The notes: generated from the sequence alone by a model not told the origin. 64,000 nt of DNA from Planctomycetota bacterium (GCA_014192625.1 BJHM01000015.1:26270-90269), one strand, 5' to 3'. Positions 1 to 9,000 are shown, numbered from the stretch's first letter. Program-made: numbers and translations.

Positions 1-402
1 CATCACCAGCACGCCAGTCCCGTTGTCGAGGATCGAATGGTTGTGATAACAAACGATGCTTAGATTATTTTACGACTGCAGGACGCGACATTCTTGCAGG
101 AACCGCTCCTGCGAATCTTGCCCAACACCGGCGACTTATTTTACTGCGACCTTCCCATTACGTTCACTGGTGCCGGCATACGTCACCCCCATGCCGCCAG
201 CGCCGAGGATCCGCTCCAACTTGCAACCCAGCACCGATGAACCCTGCAATTCAAATAATCGCGCTTGAACAACCATTTGACTTCTTAGCAGACTGGCAAG
301 CGTCGCCATCGGATCCAGGTCTTTGCCCAGTTGCGCTGCAAGCAGCGGTAGCAAATCTGGTAGTTCTGAACTTTTCCGACTGGTATTTGGTTCTTTACTC
401 AT
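1..402 (-). pseudogene. Serine/threonine protein kinase, 5' part, interrupted by two in-frame TAA codons
   Basis: The frame starts at ATG 402 with about 60 residues of helical, non-catalytic sequence, followed by a kinase glycine loop (GAGGMGVTYAG) and the subdomain II lysine in KVAVK. A TAA stop (136-138) follows that lysine directly. The same frame then resumes with recognisable kinase subdomain III sequence (ERFLQECRVLQS), meets a second TAA (70-72), and continues as SIVCYHNHSILDNGTGVLVM to the window edge, as expected for subdomains IV-V. Homology on both sides of two stops, in one frame, means nonsense mutations rather than a short gene. TAA is used as a normal stop by neighbouring genes, so recoding is unlikely. 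The 3' end lies outside the window. Hanks-type kinases of this form are numerous in planctomycetes and myxobacteria. Confidence 0.8.
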
Positions 403-633
403 CGACTCGAAATTGGAATTACCTTTTCTAATCGTATCGTAATCTAAGTTGCTTTTTTGATTTCCCTTACCTCAAGGCTGCTCGGCACAAAGAAAACCAG
501 CTGCCGCGGTTTGCCTGATGCATACTCGCTTATACGCTCCGCAGCAGACGATCGGTTCCACAGTCGCCCGCGCAACCGGCCCTGCACTGCACTTCTTGGC
601 AGCTGCAGGTCAGGGCAACGGTGCCCGGTTTTG

Positions 634-672
634 CGGCCAAACCTAGCGGCCAAACCTAGCGGCCAAACCTAG
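634..672. repeat. Tandem repeat, 13 bp x 3, over the stop codon of the FAD subunit gene
   Basis: Three perfect copies of CGGCCAAACCTAG (634-646, 647-659, 660-672). The last copy supplies the TAG stop (669-671, minus strand) of the neighbouring gene, so expansion here has shifted or set the end of the protein. The 403-633 interval beside it holds no gene I can support; it should contain the promoter of the broken kinase gene. Confidence 0.9.
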
Positions 673-1649
673 CGGCAAGCCCGCAGGGCCCTCGCGACAA
701 ACACTGGCGCCACCTTTTTGCGCCAATAGACATCTAGATCCGTGTTATCCATCGCTCTGGCTGGCTTCATTGCCGCAGTGCCGGCAGCGGCGATGAGTTC
801 GTCTGTCAGCGGATTGCCAACCAGCAATCGCTCGCTGTCCGTTGCTGGAATCGCATATGAGCCCACGCCACCGAGGCGAATGTTGGCTTTTTTGACTATG
901 CCGTCGGCATCAAACCAAAGGCACACGCCGACCCCGAGCACTGGGAAGTCAAACGTGCCGCGGCGGCGCAATTTGAGGTAGCTCGCCTTCCAGCTCCCAG
1001 GTGCCGGCAGAATGATGCGCGTCAGCAACTCTTCTGGCTGCTTTGTCAGATATTGAATCCCGTCGTCACGGTAGAGATCGTCTGCCTTGATTCGGCGCGT
1101 GCCGAGAGGGGATACCAGCTCCACTTCGGCCTCCATCGCACAGACCACCGGCACCGTGTCGCTGCTCTGCACGGCCCAACAACGCGGACTACCCGGGGCT
1201 ACCCAGCAGATGTCGCCGTCCTTCTTCATGCAGAACGAGATCGATTCGCGCCACTCATGCGTCTGGTCGTAGTAGTTGCAGCGCGTATCGAGCAGCAGGT
1301 TGCCACCGATCGTGCCCATGTTGCGCAGCAGCGGCGTCGAGATCTCGGCGATCGCATGAGCGAGCGCAGGAAAGTGCGCCTGCAGATACGGGTGCATCTC
1401 GAGCGCGGTCAAGTGCGCCATCGCGCCGATCGCCACCGAGCCGTCTTTTTGCACCTCGACAAGGTGCAACTCTTCGATGTCCTGCAACGACACGACGTGC
1501 AGCGGCGTCTGCTGACGGCGCTTCATGTTTGGATATAGATCGGTGCCACCAGCAACGAACATTGCGTCCTTGCCGTGCGCCTGCTTCAGAGCCACTGCTG
1601 CTGTGGCAGTCTTTGGCCGGTAATACGTGAAGGCTGGAAGTCGAAGCAT
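669..1649 (-). CDS. hcrB: Molybdenum hydroxylase FAD subunit, 4-hydroxybenzoyl-CoA reductase beta-like
   Basis: This 326-residue protein is the FAD-binding subunit of a xanthine-oxidase-family enzyme. FAD-binding signatures are AGGTDL (33-38) and MGTIGGN (111-117). What sets it apart is an insert with cysteines at 124, 140, 148 and 157, spaced C-x15-C-x7-C-x8-C. From family knowledge, this spacing matches the extra [4Fe-4S] site of the beta subunit of 4-hydroxybenzoyl-CoA reductase, which ordinary CoxM/XdhB subunits lack; that enzyme removes the phenolic hydroxyl from 4-hydroxybenzoyl-CoA using ferredoxin electrons. The start is firm: a GGAGGA ribosome site lies 7 bases upstream of ATG 1649, only 14 bases after the alpha-subunit stop. 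It is the last gene of the operon. The substrate assignment is inference and a relative acting on another aromatic CoA ester is possible. Confidence 0.87.
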   Translation of the reverse strand: MLRLPAFTYYRPKTATAAVALKQAHGKDAMFVAGGTDLYPNMKRRQQTPLHVVSLQDIEELHLVEVQKDGSVAIGAMAHLTALEMHPYLQAHFPALAHAIAEISTPLLRNMGTIGGNLLLDTRCNYYDQTHEWRESISFCMKKDGDICWVAPGSPRCWAVQSSDTVPVVCAMEAEVELVSPLGTRRIKADDLYRDDGIQYLTKQPEELLTRIILPAPGSWKASYLKLRRRGTFDFPVLGVGVCLWFDADGIVKKANIRLGGVGSYAIPATDSERLLVGNPLTDELIAAAGTAAMKPARAMDNTDLDVYWRKKVAPVFVARALRACR

Positions 1650-1663
1650 GTTGGTTCCTCCGG

Positions 1664-4195
1664 TTACCTCGCAGCCTTTTTGTCGCGCTTGGGTTCATTC
1701 CACGCGGTGCCGTCACCACCCTGCCACGGCGTTTTGATCTTTAGCGAATCGCCGAAGTTGACCGGCGGCAGTTCATCGGGGCCATAGCGACCGACTTTGC
1801 CGGCTCGCTTTTGCACAAGTGCTGCGAAAACTTTTTCGGGCGTGATCGGCACCTCATCCACGCGCACACCGACAGCATCGAAGATTGCATTGGCGACCGC
1901 GGGCATGATCGGCAGCAAAGGGCCCTGGCCGACTTCTTTGGCACCAAAGGGACCATTCTTGTCCGGGTCCTCGACCACGTAGGTCACAACTTCAGGCATC
2001 TCCATCGTGCTCGGACTTTTGTATTCGAGCAGCGAAGGGATCTTGTGAACGAAGATCCGGTGGCCCTTGTGGCTGCGATCGCGATAGGCCATCTCCTCCA
2101 TCATCGCCTCGCCAAGCCCCATATAGACCGAACCCTCGATCTGCCCCATCGCCACCGCGGCGTTGAGCGCGCGGCCAATATCGTGCGCCATCCAGACCTT
2201 GGGCACGCGATAGATCCCGGTCTCCGGATCCACTTCGACTTCCACCACCGTCGCGGAATAGCTGTAGCTCGGTGACGGACCGACACCGCCACCACGAAAC
2301 TTAGCCGCCGACTTCGGCGGCGTGTAACTGCCGACCGTGCCGATCGTGCCAAAGCGCGATTCGGCGGCGATGACCGCGTCGGCGAACGACATTCCCTTGT
2401 CCGGGTTTTCACTGTCGAACACCCGCGCGTCGGCAAAGGTCAGTCGCGCAACCGGCACTTGCAGTTGTTCTGAAGCGCCCTTTGCCAAGATTTCCCGTGC
2501 GCGCTCGGCTGCCTGCATCGCTGCGTTGCCAGTCATCACCGTGACGCGCGAACTGTAGCTGCCCAAATCGACCGGGGTGAGGTCGGTGTCGCTTGTGACG
2601 ACGCGCATCCCGAGCGGATCGATGCCGAGCACTTCGGCAATGATCCAGGTCAGCACGGAGTCGCTGCCCTGCCCAATGTCCGTGCTGCCGCAGAACACCG
2701 TCACGAGTCCCGATCGATCGAGCTTGAGTTGCACACCGGAGTGCGGCATCCCATTCCAGTAAATCGGCAAACCTGCACCGCTGAGGTAGCTGCTGCATGC
2801 GATGCCGAGCCCGCGAATGCGACCATCGGCAGTCCGCTCTTGCAGCCCACGCCGCGTCTTCCAACCCGAACCGTCGACGACCTTGTTAATGCACTGCATA
2901 AGCCCCATCGAGCCGATCTGCAGGAAGTTTGCAGTCAGCGAATCGCGCGGCGCGAGGTTGTCGATCCGCATCTGCGCCGGGTCGAGCTTCAGGTCGCACG
3001 CGATTTTATCGAGCTGCACTTCGAGTGCGAAGCGCGGCTGCACCGTGCCATGACCACGCTTTGGCCCACACGGTGCCTTGTTGGTGAACAACCGCGCGCC
3101 ACGGAAGTGGTAGTTCTCGACCGCATAGGTCACGGTCTGCAGTGCCCCAGTATAAAAAGTGCTCGCCGTGCCGTAGCTGCCATACGCACCGCCATCGAGC
3201 AGGCTATGGAAGTCCAGCGCCTTGATGCGGCCCGTCTTGCTCACGCCGATCCGCGCATGCATCAGCACTGGGTGCCTGCCGCGGTGACAAAAGAAGACCT
3301 CTTCGCGGGTCAGCGAGATCTTGACCGGGCGGCCGGTCAACATGCTCATCTTCGCAGCGCAGATCTCATGATTGAATGGGTCGCTCTTCCCGCCAAAGCC
3401 GCCGCCATTGGGACAGGCGATGACGCGAATGTGATGCGCTGGCAACGGGTGCAGCACTCGCGCGAGCGCTTTGTGCAGGTAGTGCGGCGTCTGCGTGCTC
3501 GACCAGATCGTGAGCTTGCCGTCCTTGTCGAAGTGCGCGAGCGACGCATGCTGCTCCATTGGCAGGTGCGTATTGCCCTCGAAGAAGAACGTGTCCTCGC
3601 GGATGTGATCGCTCGCCGCAAACCCCGCCGCGAGATCGCCGAACTCGAGATTTTCAAGCCGATGAATGTTGCCACGCACGCCGTAGTCGTGAATGCGCGG
3701 CTCCTCGTGCTCAACAGCCTCTTTTATCGAACCGATCGTGTGCAGTGGTTCGTAGTCGACCTCGACGAGGCGACACGCATCCCACGCTGCGTCTTCGGTG
3801 AGCGCCGCAATCGCTACCACCGGATCGCCAACGAAGCGAACCTTGTCGGGGCAAAGAGCGTGCTCATCCTGACTCACCGGCAGGATGCCGAATGGGGTTG
3901 GCAGATCCTCGCCAGTCAGGATGCCCTTCACGCCTGGCACCGCTTTGGCCTTGCTCACATCCACGCGCTTGATGCGCGCATGCGCTTGCGTGCTGCGCAG
4001 GAGCTTCATGTAAATCATGCGGGGCAACGACAGGTCGTCCGCAAAGCGCGTGAGGCCACTCACCTTGCTGCGCGCGTCAACCTTGCGGATCGCCGTGCCA
4101 ATAACCCTGAGGTCCTCTTTTTTTACGTCATGGCGCCACTTGGCGCTGGCCTGCCCAGCTGCCGCATCAGCCAAACGCGGATCGTCAAGAACCAT
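1664..4195 (-). CDS. hcrA: Molybdopterin-binding catalytic subunit, 4-hydroxybenzoyl-CoA reductase alpha-like
   Basis: Large catalytic subunit (843 residues) of a molybdenum hydroxylase. It has the aldehyde oxidase/xanthine dehydrogenase a/b hammerhead N-terminal region (VDARSKVSGLTRFADD), the glycine-rich cofactor loop GGGFGGKSDP, and near the C-terminus GAKEVGQGP, whose glutamate is the general base of the family. A C-terminal tail of about 45 residues beyond the usual end is rich in charged residues and unexplained. The start at ATG 4195 is chosen because GGGAGA sits 6 bases upstream and it overlaps the end of the [2Fe-2S] subunit gene by 11 bases; a longer in-frame start at 4264 would lie deep inside that gene. 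No signal peptide is seen, so a cytoplasmic enzyme is expected. The gene order gamma-alpha-beta supports a three-subunit complex. Confidence 0.88.
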   Translation of the reverse strand: MVLDDPRLADAAAGQASAKWRHDVKKEDLRVIGTAIRKVDARSKVSGLTRFADDLSLPRMIYMKLLRSTQAHARIKRVDVSKAKAVPGVKGILTGEDLPTPFGILPVSQDEHALCPDKVRFVGDPVVAIAALTEDAAWDACRLVEVDYEPLHTIGSIKEAVEHEEPRIHDYGVRGNIHRLENLEFGDLAAGFAASDHIREDTFFFEGNTHLPMEQHASLAHFDKDGKLTIWSSTQTPHYLHKALARVLHPLPAHHIRVIACPNGGGFGGKSDPFNHEICAAKMSMLTGRPVKISLTREEVFFCHRGRHPVLMHARIGVSKTGRIKALDFHSLLDGGAYGSYGTASTFYTGALQTVTYAVENYHFRGARLFTNKAPCGPKRGHGTVQPRFALEVQLDKIACDLKLDPAQMRIDNLAPRDSLTANFLQIGSMGLMQCINKVVDGSGWKTRRGLQERTADGRIRGLGIACSSYLSGAGLPIYWNGMPHSGVQLKLDRSGLVTVFCGSTDIGQGSDSVLTWIIAEVLGIDPLGMRVVTSDTDLTPVDLGSYSSRVTVMTGNAAMQAAERAREILAKGASEQLQVPVARLTFADARVFDSENPDKGMSFADAVIAAESRFGTIGTVGSYTPPKSAAKFRGGGVGPSPSYSYSATVVEVEVDPETGIYRVPKVWMAHDIGRALNAAVAMGQIEGSVYMGLGEAMMEEMAYRDRSHKGHRIFVHKIPSLLEYKSPSTMEMPEVVTYVVEDPDKNGPFGAKEVGQGPLLPIMPAVANAIFDAVGVRVDEVPITPEKVFAALVQKRAGKVGRYGPDELPPVNFGDSLKIKTPWQGGDGTAWNEPKRDKKAAR

Positions 4196-4706
4196 AGATC
4201 GTCTCCCGCTTCGGCACTGGGTTCTCACCGCGCATCCGCGCCGCAGCCAACTCGACCGCCTCAAAAATCTTCAAGTAGCCCGTGCAGCGGCACAGGTTGC
4301 CGGCGAGCCCCTGCTTGATCGCCTCGCGCGACGGACAGGGGTCGCGCGCGATCAACGCTTCTGCGGTCATCAGCAAACCTGGCGTGCAGTAGCCGCACTG
4401 TGCCGCACCAAGATCGGCGAATGCGTCCTGCAATGGGTGCAGTGCTGGGCCATCGGCGAGGCCTTCCACAGTGCGGATCTGCTGGCCTATCGCGTCCACC
4501 GCGAGCATGAGGCAACTCAACACCGGCACACCGTTTATCTGCACAGTACACGCGCCGCACTCGCCGAGTTCGCAGCCGTGCTTCGTGCCGGTCAGTTGGA
4601 GGTCTTCGCGCAACACTTCAAGGAGCGTCCGATGCGAAACGAATGCGCACGCCTGCTCCTCGCCATTTATGCAGAACGTGGCGAGCACCTTGCCGGGATC
4701 GATCAT
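4185..4706 (-). CDS. hcrC: [2Fe-2S] subunit of molybdenum hydroxylase, 4-hydroxybenzoyl-CoA reductase gamma-like
   Basis: A 173-residue iron-sulfur subunit carrying two [2Fe-2S] clusters. The plant-type cluster is bound by cysteines 45, 50, 53 and 65 (C-x4-C-x2-C-x11-C); the second cluster uses 104, 107, 139 and 141 in CGYCTPG and CRCTGY. Length and both motifs are normal for CoxS/XdhC/HcrC subunits. It is the first gene of the minus-strand operon and overlaps the alpha-subunit start. ATG 4706 is chosen because the protein then begins just ahead of the ferredoxin-like fold; in-frame ATGs at 4760 and 4895 would add sequence without resemblance to the family. No molybdenum cofactor or chaperone gene lies alongside. 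Confidence 0.88.
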   Translation of the reverse strand: MIDPGKVLATFCINGEEQACAFVSHRTLLEVLREDLQLTGTKHGCELGECGACTVQINGVPVLSCLMLAVDAIGQQIRTVEGLADGPALHPLQDAFADLGAAQCGYCTPGLLMTAEALIARDPCPSREAIKQGLAGNLCRCTGYLKIFEAVELAAARMRGENPVPKRETIYGS

Positions 4707-5181
4707 GGGGGTTTTGCACGATAGCGGGGCAACGCAGCGCACCCAACACGAAGCTCGCATCTTGTTTACCGAATATAAAGGCCAGAGATTACCGCTTCGC
4801 CAAGCCGCATTTGCCAGCCTGGGCGAGGTCGCGTGCAAGCAATGGGGTCCATGGCGGCAGCGCGTGGCAGAAACGCACCATTCAACTAGGCGCAACTCGC
4901 ACCCTTAGTGAGTTGGCACGATTTTGGCTTAGCAGCCCATCGGTGCAACCGGCGTTGCCCCCCAACGCGCCGTCGCACATGGCCGCCTATCCCTGTGATG
5001 CGCCGCTGCATTCTTATCGCACCCTTGCTGACGAGCGCGCTAACGGGGCAGAGCATCAACCTTGCAGGCCAGTCGAGCACCATGCAAGGGGCTCCCGCGA
5101 ACCGCGCAGGATTCAAAGACTAATCACCCCGCCATGCAGGAGTGGCAACAGGCGGCGGCACAAGTCGAGGGTGCGCTGCGA
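4707..5181. other. Gene-free interval upstream of the molybdenum hydroxylase operon
   Basis: No reading frame here has family motifs or the codon pattern of its neighbours on either strand. It should hold the operon promoter and the helicase 3' end signals, but I see no clear promoter boxes, terminator hairpin or repeat. Confidence 0.5.
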
Positions 5182-6405
5182 TCAGCTAGCGGCGAGCATC
5201 GAGCGCGATGCGCCGCCGGAACGTGGGCGACGGCCTCGACTCGACCCACCACGCAAAGCAGTACCACTGCTGCGACCGCGACCTCTTGCGGCAGGTCTTG
5301 GCGGCGGCCCACCGTCACCCGGTGCTTCGCCCTTCAAGTGGCGACGAACGGCCTCGTAAAGGTGGCGCTCGCTTGGTGCCACCAGAGAAATCGCGCGGCC
5401 CTGGCGGCCAGCACGGCCCGTGCGGCCTGACCGGTGAATGTAGTCTTCGAGTGCGAGCGGAAAATCGTGATTGACGACCAGATCAATGTCGTCGACATCG
5501 ATGCCGCGCGCCGCGACATCCGTCGCGATGAGGATGCGGGTCTTGCCACGCGAAAACGCTTGCAACACCATGTGCCGCTGCTCGGCGCCCTTGTCGCCAT
5601 GGATCGAGTCCGCCGGCAGGCCAGAACGCTTCAGAATGTTGCCGAGCTTTTCACAGCCGATCTTCTTGTTGACGAAGATCAGCACCTTGCCGTGCTCGTT
5701 GACCAGCAGTCGCTCCAACAAGTCATGCTTGTCGACCACCGAGACCGCGACGAAGCGGTGATGAATCGTGGCCGGAGCCTGCGAGCGCGAGCCGATCTGG
5801 ACGCGCTCGGCGTTTGGCAGGAAGTCGCCGACCAAGGACTCCACTTCCTTTGGCATCGTCGCTGAAAACATCAGGTTTTGACGTTCTTGCGGCAACCGCA
5901 CGAAAATGCGCCGGATCTGCGGCATGAAGCCCATGTCGAGCATGCGATCCGACTCGTCGAGCACCACGACCTGCACCTTCGCTAGCGTGAGGTTGCGGCG
6001 CTCGAGATGGTCGATGAGCCGGCCAGGGCAGGCGACCAGCACGTCGCAACCGCGCTTGAACGCCGACTCCTGGATCGACATGTCGACCCCGCCAAACGCG
6101 GTGCAGACCTTGAGGCCGGAGTAGGCCGCGTAGAGGCGCAAGTTTTCGGCGACCTGCACGCAGAGCTCGCGCGTCGGCACGACGATGAGTCCGCGCAAGC
6201 CGGGTTCGCCGCCGGTCAGGCGATGGAGAATGGGCAGACCAAAGGCCGCGGTCTTGCCGCTACCGGTCTGGCCGAGGCCGATGAGGTCAAGACCCTGAAG
6301 GATCTTGGGGATGGCATGCGCCTGGATGTCGGTCGGCTCTGTATAGCCGACGTCGCGCACGCCCTTTAGGATGGGCTCGCAGAGCCCTAGGGAAGCAAAC
6401 GTCAC
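5182..6405 (-). CDS. DEAD-box ATP-dependent RNA helicase with DESD motif II
   Basis: RNA helicase of the RhlE/DeaD type, 407 residues. Motifs in order: Q motif (YTEPTDIQ, 21-28), Walker A GQTGSGKT (45-52), PTREL (77-81), CPGR in place of TPGR (126-129), DESD in place of DEAD (150-153), SAT (181-183), and motif VI HRSGRTGRAGR. Family members unwind short RNA duplexes in ribosome assembly and mRNA turnover. The C-terminal 45 residues are arginine/glycine/serine-rich and probably bind RNA without specificity. Motif II with serine in the third position keeps both acidic residues, so ATP hydrolysis should survive. Translation starts at GTG 6405; no strong ribosome site precedes it. It stands alone between unrelated genes. 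Confidence 0.93.
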   Translation of the reverse strand: MTFASLGLCEPILKGVRDVGYTEPTDIQAHAIPKILQGLDLIGLGQTGSGKTAAFGLPILHRLTGGEPGLRGLIVVPTRELCVQVAENLRLYAAYSGLKVCTAFGGVDMSIQESAFKRGCDVLVACPGRLIDHLERRNLTLAKVQVVVLDESDRMLDMGFMPQIRRIFVRLPQERQNLMFSATMPKEVESLVGDFLPNAERVQIGSRSQAPATIHHRFVAVSVVDKHDLLERLLVNEHGKVLIFVNKKIGCEKLGNILKRSGLPADSIHGDKGAEQRHMVLQAFSRGKTRILIATDVAARGIDVDDIDLVVNHDFPLALEDYIHRSGRTGRAGRQGRAISLVAPSERHLYEAVRRHLKGEAPGDGGPPPRPAARGRGRSSGTALRGGSSRGRRPRSGGASRSMLAAS

Positions 6406-6760
6406 TTAGTGGATTCTCGGTCGATGACACGCTCGCAGTTGCCGCCTGGCAACCACTTTCCCCTGAGTTCTGCCGTGCAGACCGCGGGGTGTTGCAATGA
6501 TCGGCATTTCGCAGGCTCAACTAGAGACCACAGCGCCGATCCGGGCGCATTCATGACACTCCTATCCTAGTCCCGAATCGCTGCGGCTCAAGCCTCGGCG
6601 GCCTTTCAACCAACATCTCCGCATAAAAACCTGCGCCATAAACCTGCGATCCGGCCAGCAAAAACGGTCCAGCAGAAGGGTCGCAGAGAACGCCAACCGC
6701 AAGGACCGCCGCCGCGAGCCGGCCGATGGGAGCCTTGTTTATTCAGGCCCTGGCTAAAGA
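6406..6760. other. Gene-free interval between helicase and flavin oxidase genes
   Basis: Nothing with coding character on either strand. It must carry the helicase promoter on the minus strand, but I cannot place the boxes. No repeat or hairpin stands out. Confidence 0.45.
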
Positions 6761-8179
6761 CTAAACGCCCAGGCGACGCGACAGATCCGTCTGCAGCATT
6801 CGCTGTGGATCGAGCCTTTGCTTCAGCGCGCGAAACTGCTGAGTCGCGGCAGCGCCATGGACGCGCGCAAACGACGACTCAAGGAGCATCGCGTCCTTGG
6901 CGTAGTAAAAGCGGCCGCCGGCCTGCAGCACCACTTCGGCAAGCCGCTGGCAAAGCCCCCACAGCTGCGCGCGCTTTTGCTTTTTAGTGCTGACTGCGAA
7001 GTCCATCGCCAGCGAGTAGCCGTCGACGGAATGCGTCATCAAAAACGGGTCGGGGCGATGGCGTTTCAGCACGCCTAGGTAGGGCACCAGCTTTGCCTTC
7101 TGGCACTCCTCGATGACCGTGCGCAGCACCAGTTCGCCAGTGGCATACGGCACGAATGGCTGAAACTGGACAAGACCACCGGGCTTCGTCATCCAATGCC
7201 AGCGCGGCACGTAGTCGAGCAGGAAGTGGAACGCGCCGTGGCTCTGCACATACGGTGAACCACGCGCCTCAAGTGGCGCGGCCTTAAACTTCGCCCAGTT
7301 GATCGCCCTGACCATGCCAAGGTTGGTAGCTGCCCACATGCCGGGCCAGAGCCAGCCCTTTGGCACGACACCGAACATCGAAGTCGGCACGTCCTGCAGT
7401 GCTGGATCAAAGTAGCGCAGCCCCTCGGGGTCCTCGCCGGGCTCAAACTGGTCGGCGCGATGCATGACACCGCAGCCCAGTGCGCGGCCGCTCGCATGCA
7501 GGTTGAGCCAAGAAACGAGGTAGTCCGCCGCGCCGCGCATATCCTCGAGAATCTGCAGGTTGTGCGCGAGGTCACGCGCCACGATCGCCGCGACCTTCAA
7601 GCGGCCCGAGTGCACGCGCTTTAGTTCGATCGTCAGCTCCGTGAAGCAACCGAGCATGCCAAAGCCGGAGATCGCGGCAAAAAAAACGTCGGCGTTCTGT
7701 TCGCGACTGCAGCGCAGTAATTCGCCTTGCGGAGTGAGCAACGTGAACGCGAGCACGCTCTCGCCGAACGTGCCCATCGCAAAGTTGTTCTTACCGTGGA
7801 TGTTCATCGCCGCTGCACCGCCGCACGACACAGCACTCGTGCCGGGCACGACCTTGGGCCACCAACCAAAGGCAATCGTGTGCTGCCAGAGTTTGCGAAT
7901 CGTCACGCCGGGCTCAACGCGCGCGATGCCGCGGATCGGATCAAACGCGAGGATCTGATTCATCGCCGACAGGTCGAGGACGCGGCCACCACTCGCCAGG
8001 GCAGCGTCGCCGTAACTGCAACCACTGCCGCGCAACGCCATGGCACCACCCAAAGCGCGCACTTCGCCAAATGCATCTGCAACCTGCTCCGCCGTTGTTG
8101 GCCGCAACACTTTTGCCATGCCACCAACAGCCATGCCCCAGCCGCGCACCATCTCTTCGCGCCAGATCTTCGAGTTCAT
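6761..8179 (-). CDS. FAD-linked oxidase, DprE1 (decaprenylphosphoryl-ribose oxidase)-like
   Basis: A 472-residue FAD_binding_4-type oxidoreductase. Features that match DprE1 are the FAD loop RGSGCSYGDAAL, the PGTSAVSCGGAAAMNIHGKN stretch, and the C-terminal RLDPQRMLQTDLSRRLGV. DprE1 oxidises the 2'-hydroxyl of a polyprenyl-phosphate ribose, and its partner DprE2, a short-chain dehydrogenase, reduces the keto product. Here a short-chain dehydrogenase gene ends 8 bases upstream on the same strand, giving the same pairing. The position of the cysteine targeted by benzothiazinones in mycobacterial DprE1 appears to be alanine (GYSLAMDF against GWNICVDF). ATG 8179 is preferred over 8254 because GAGG lies 9 bases upstream and the longer form would overlap the previous gene. 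The true substrate is unknown. Confidence 0.82.
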   Translation of the reverse strand: MNSKIWREEMVRGWGMAVGGMAKVLRPTTAEQVADAFGEVRALGGAMALRGSGCSYGDAALASGGRVLDLSAMNQILAFDPIRGIARVEPGVTIRKLWQHTIAFGWWPKVVPGTSAVSCGGAAAMNIHGKNNFAMGTFGESVLAFTLLTPQGELLRCSREQNADVFFAAISGFGMLGCFTELTIELKRVHSGRLKVAAIVARDLAHNLQILEDMRGAADYLVSWLNLHASGRALGCGVMHRADQFEPGEDPEGLRYFDPALQDVPTSMFGVVPKGWLWPGMWAATNLGMVRAINWAKFKAAPLEARGSPYVQSHGAFHFLLDYVPRWHWMTKPGGLVQFQPFVPYATGELVLRTVIEECQKAKLVPYLGVLKRHRPDPFLMTHSVDGYSLAMDFAVSTKKQKRAQLWGLCQRLAEVVLQAGGRFYYAKDAMLLESSFARVHGAAATQQFRALKQRLDPQRMLQTDLSRRLGV

Positions 8180-8187
8180 CGCGGGCC

Positions 8188-8937
8188 TCAAATCGACAAG
8201 CGACGAAACAGAACCGAAGGAATGCAGCGGATCACAAACATGATCAACCGCCACTTGCCTGGCACATAAACAATCGCCTTGCGCCGGTCGCGCGCATGCA
8301 GAATCAATTGTGCAGCGCGGTCAGCCGAGATCGCGCCTTTGAGCGCAAGGCCCGCCGTCATCGGCGTCTCAACGAAACCCGGCCTTATCGTGGTGACCTG
8401 CACGCCGTGCCGCCATAGCCGATTGCGCAGCCCTTCGAGGTAGGTGTCCATCGCCGCCTTGCTGGCGTTGTAGCCCGGCCGGCCGATGCGGCCGCGATCC
8501 TGCGCGACCGAAGATATACCGACGATGCAGCCGGCCTTGCGCTGCAAAAATCGCCGCGCGGCGGCGTTGCACCATGCCATGCAGCCGAGCGCGTGAACCA
8601 TTACCTGCAGCTGATCTTTGGCCAGATCAAACTCATCGATCCGCACCAAAGGCATCACTCCCGCAGCGTAGTACAATTCGTCTACTGGACCGAGTTCTTG
8701 CTCGATTCGCGCAAACAGCGGCTCTGCTTCATCGAGTTTGCACACGTCGTGCACGTAGGCCCGCGCCAGTGACCTGCCAATCGAATCGTCGATCTGCGCC
8801 GCCATCGCTTGCAGTTCAACTTCGCGCCGCGCAAGCAACGCCACTTTGCGCCCCTGCAACGCCAGTCGCCTTGCGATCGCAATGCCAATGCCGGATGAAG
8901 CTCCGACGACAATGCAGGTCCCGTGGCGTTTATTCAT
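8188..8937 (-). CDS. Short-chain dehydrogenase/reductase, DprE2-like position
   Basis: A classical short-chain dehydrogenase of about 249 residues with the nucleotide-binding motif GASSGIG (12-18), the serine-containing strand VGISSVAQ and the catalytic YNASK. The C-terminus is hydrophobic (KWRLIMFVIRCIPSVLF), suggesting membrane contact. It lies directly before the DprE1-like oxidase, as DprE2 does with DprE1, so it probably reduces the keto intermediate made by that flavoprotein. ATG 8937 begins just before the Rossmann strand; in-frame ATGs at 8955 and 8979 are alternatives and none has a good ribosome site. The upstream patatin-ferredoxin gene ends 63 bases away and is likely cotranscribed. 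Confidence 0.85.
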   Translation of the reverse strand: MNKRHGTCIVVGASSGIGIAIARRLALQGRKVALLARREVELQAMAAQIDDSIGRSLARAYVHDVCKLDEAEPLFARIEQELGPVDELYYAAGVMPLVRIDEFDLAKDQLQVMVHALGCMAWCNAAARRFLQRKAGCIVGISSVAQDRGRIGRPGYNASKAAMDTYLEGLRNRLWRHGVQVTTIRPGFVETPMTAGLALKGAISADRAAQLILHARDRRKAIVYVPGKWRLIMFVIRCIPSVLFRRLSI

Positions 8938-9000
8938 CTTTAGCAGCCAAAGCATAGGCGAGTGCTGCGAGCATGGCAAAGGTGCGCAACTTGCCGCGCC

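Noticed and set aside
1..402. TAA recoding in the kinase gene
   Set aside because: Many neighbouring genes end at TAA, and no other gene contains in-frame TAA, so two nonsense mutations are simpler.
4708..4895. Longer start for the [2Fe-2S] subunit (in-frame ATG at 4895)
   Set aside because: The extra N-terminal residues have no family similarity and a cysteine-rich, unnatural composition; the ferredoxin fold begins right at ATG 4706.
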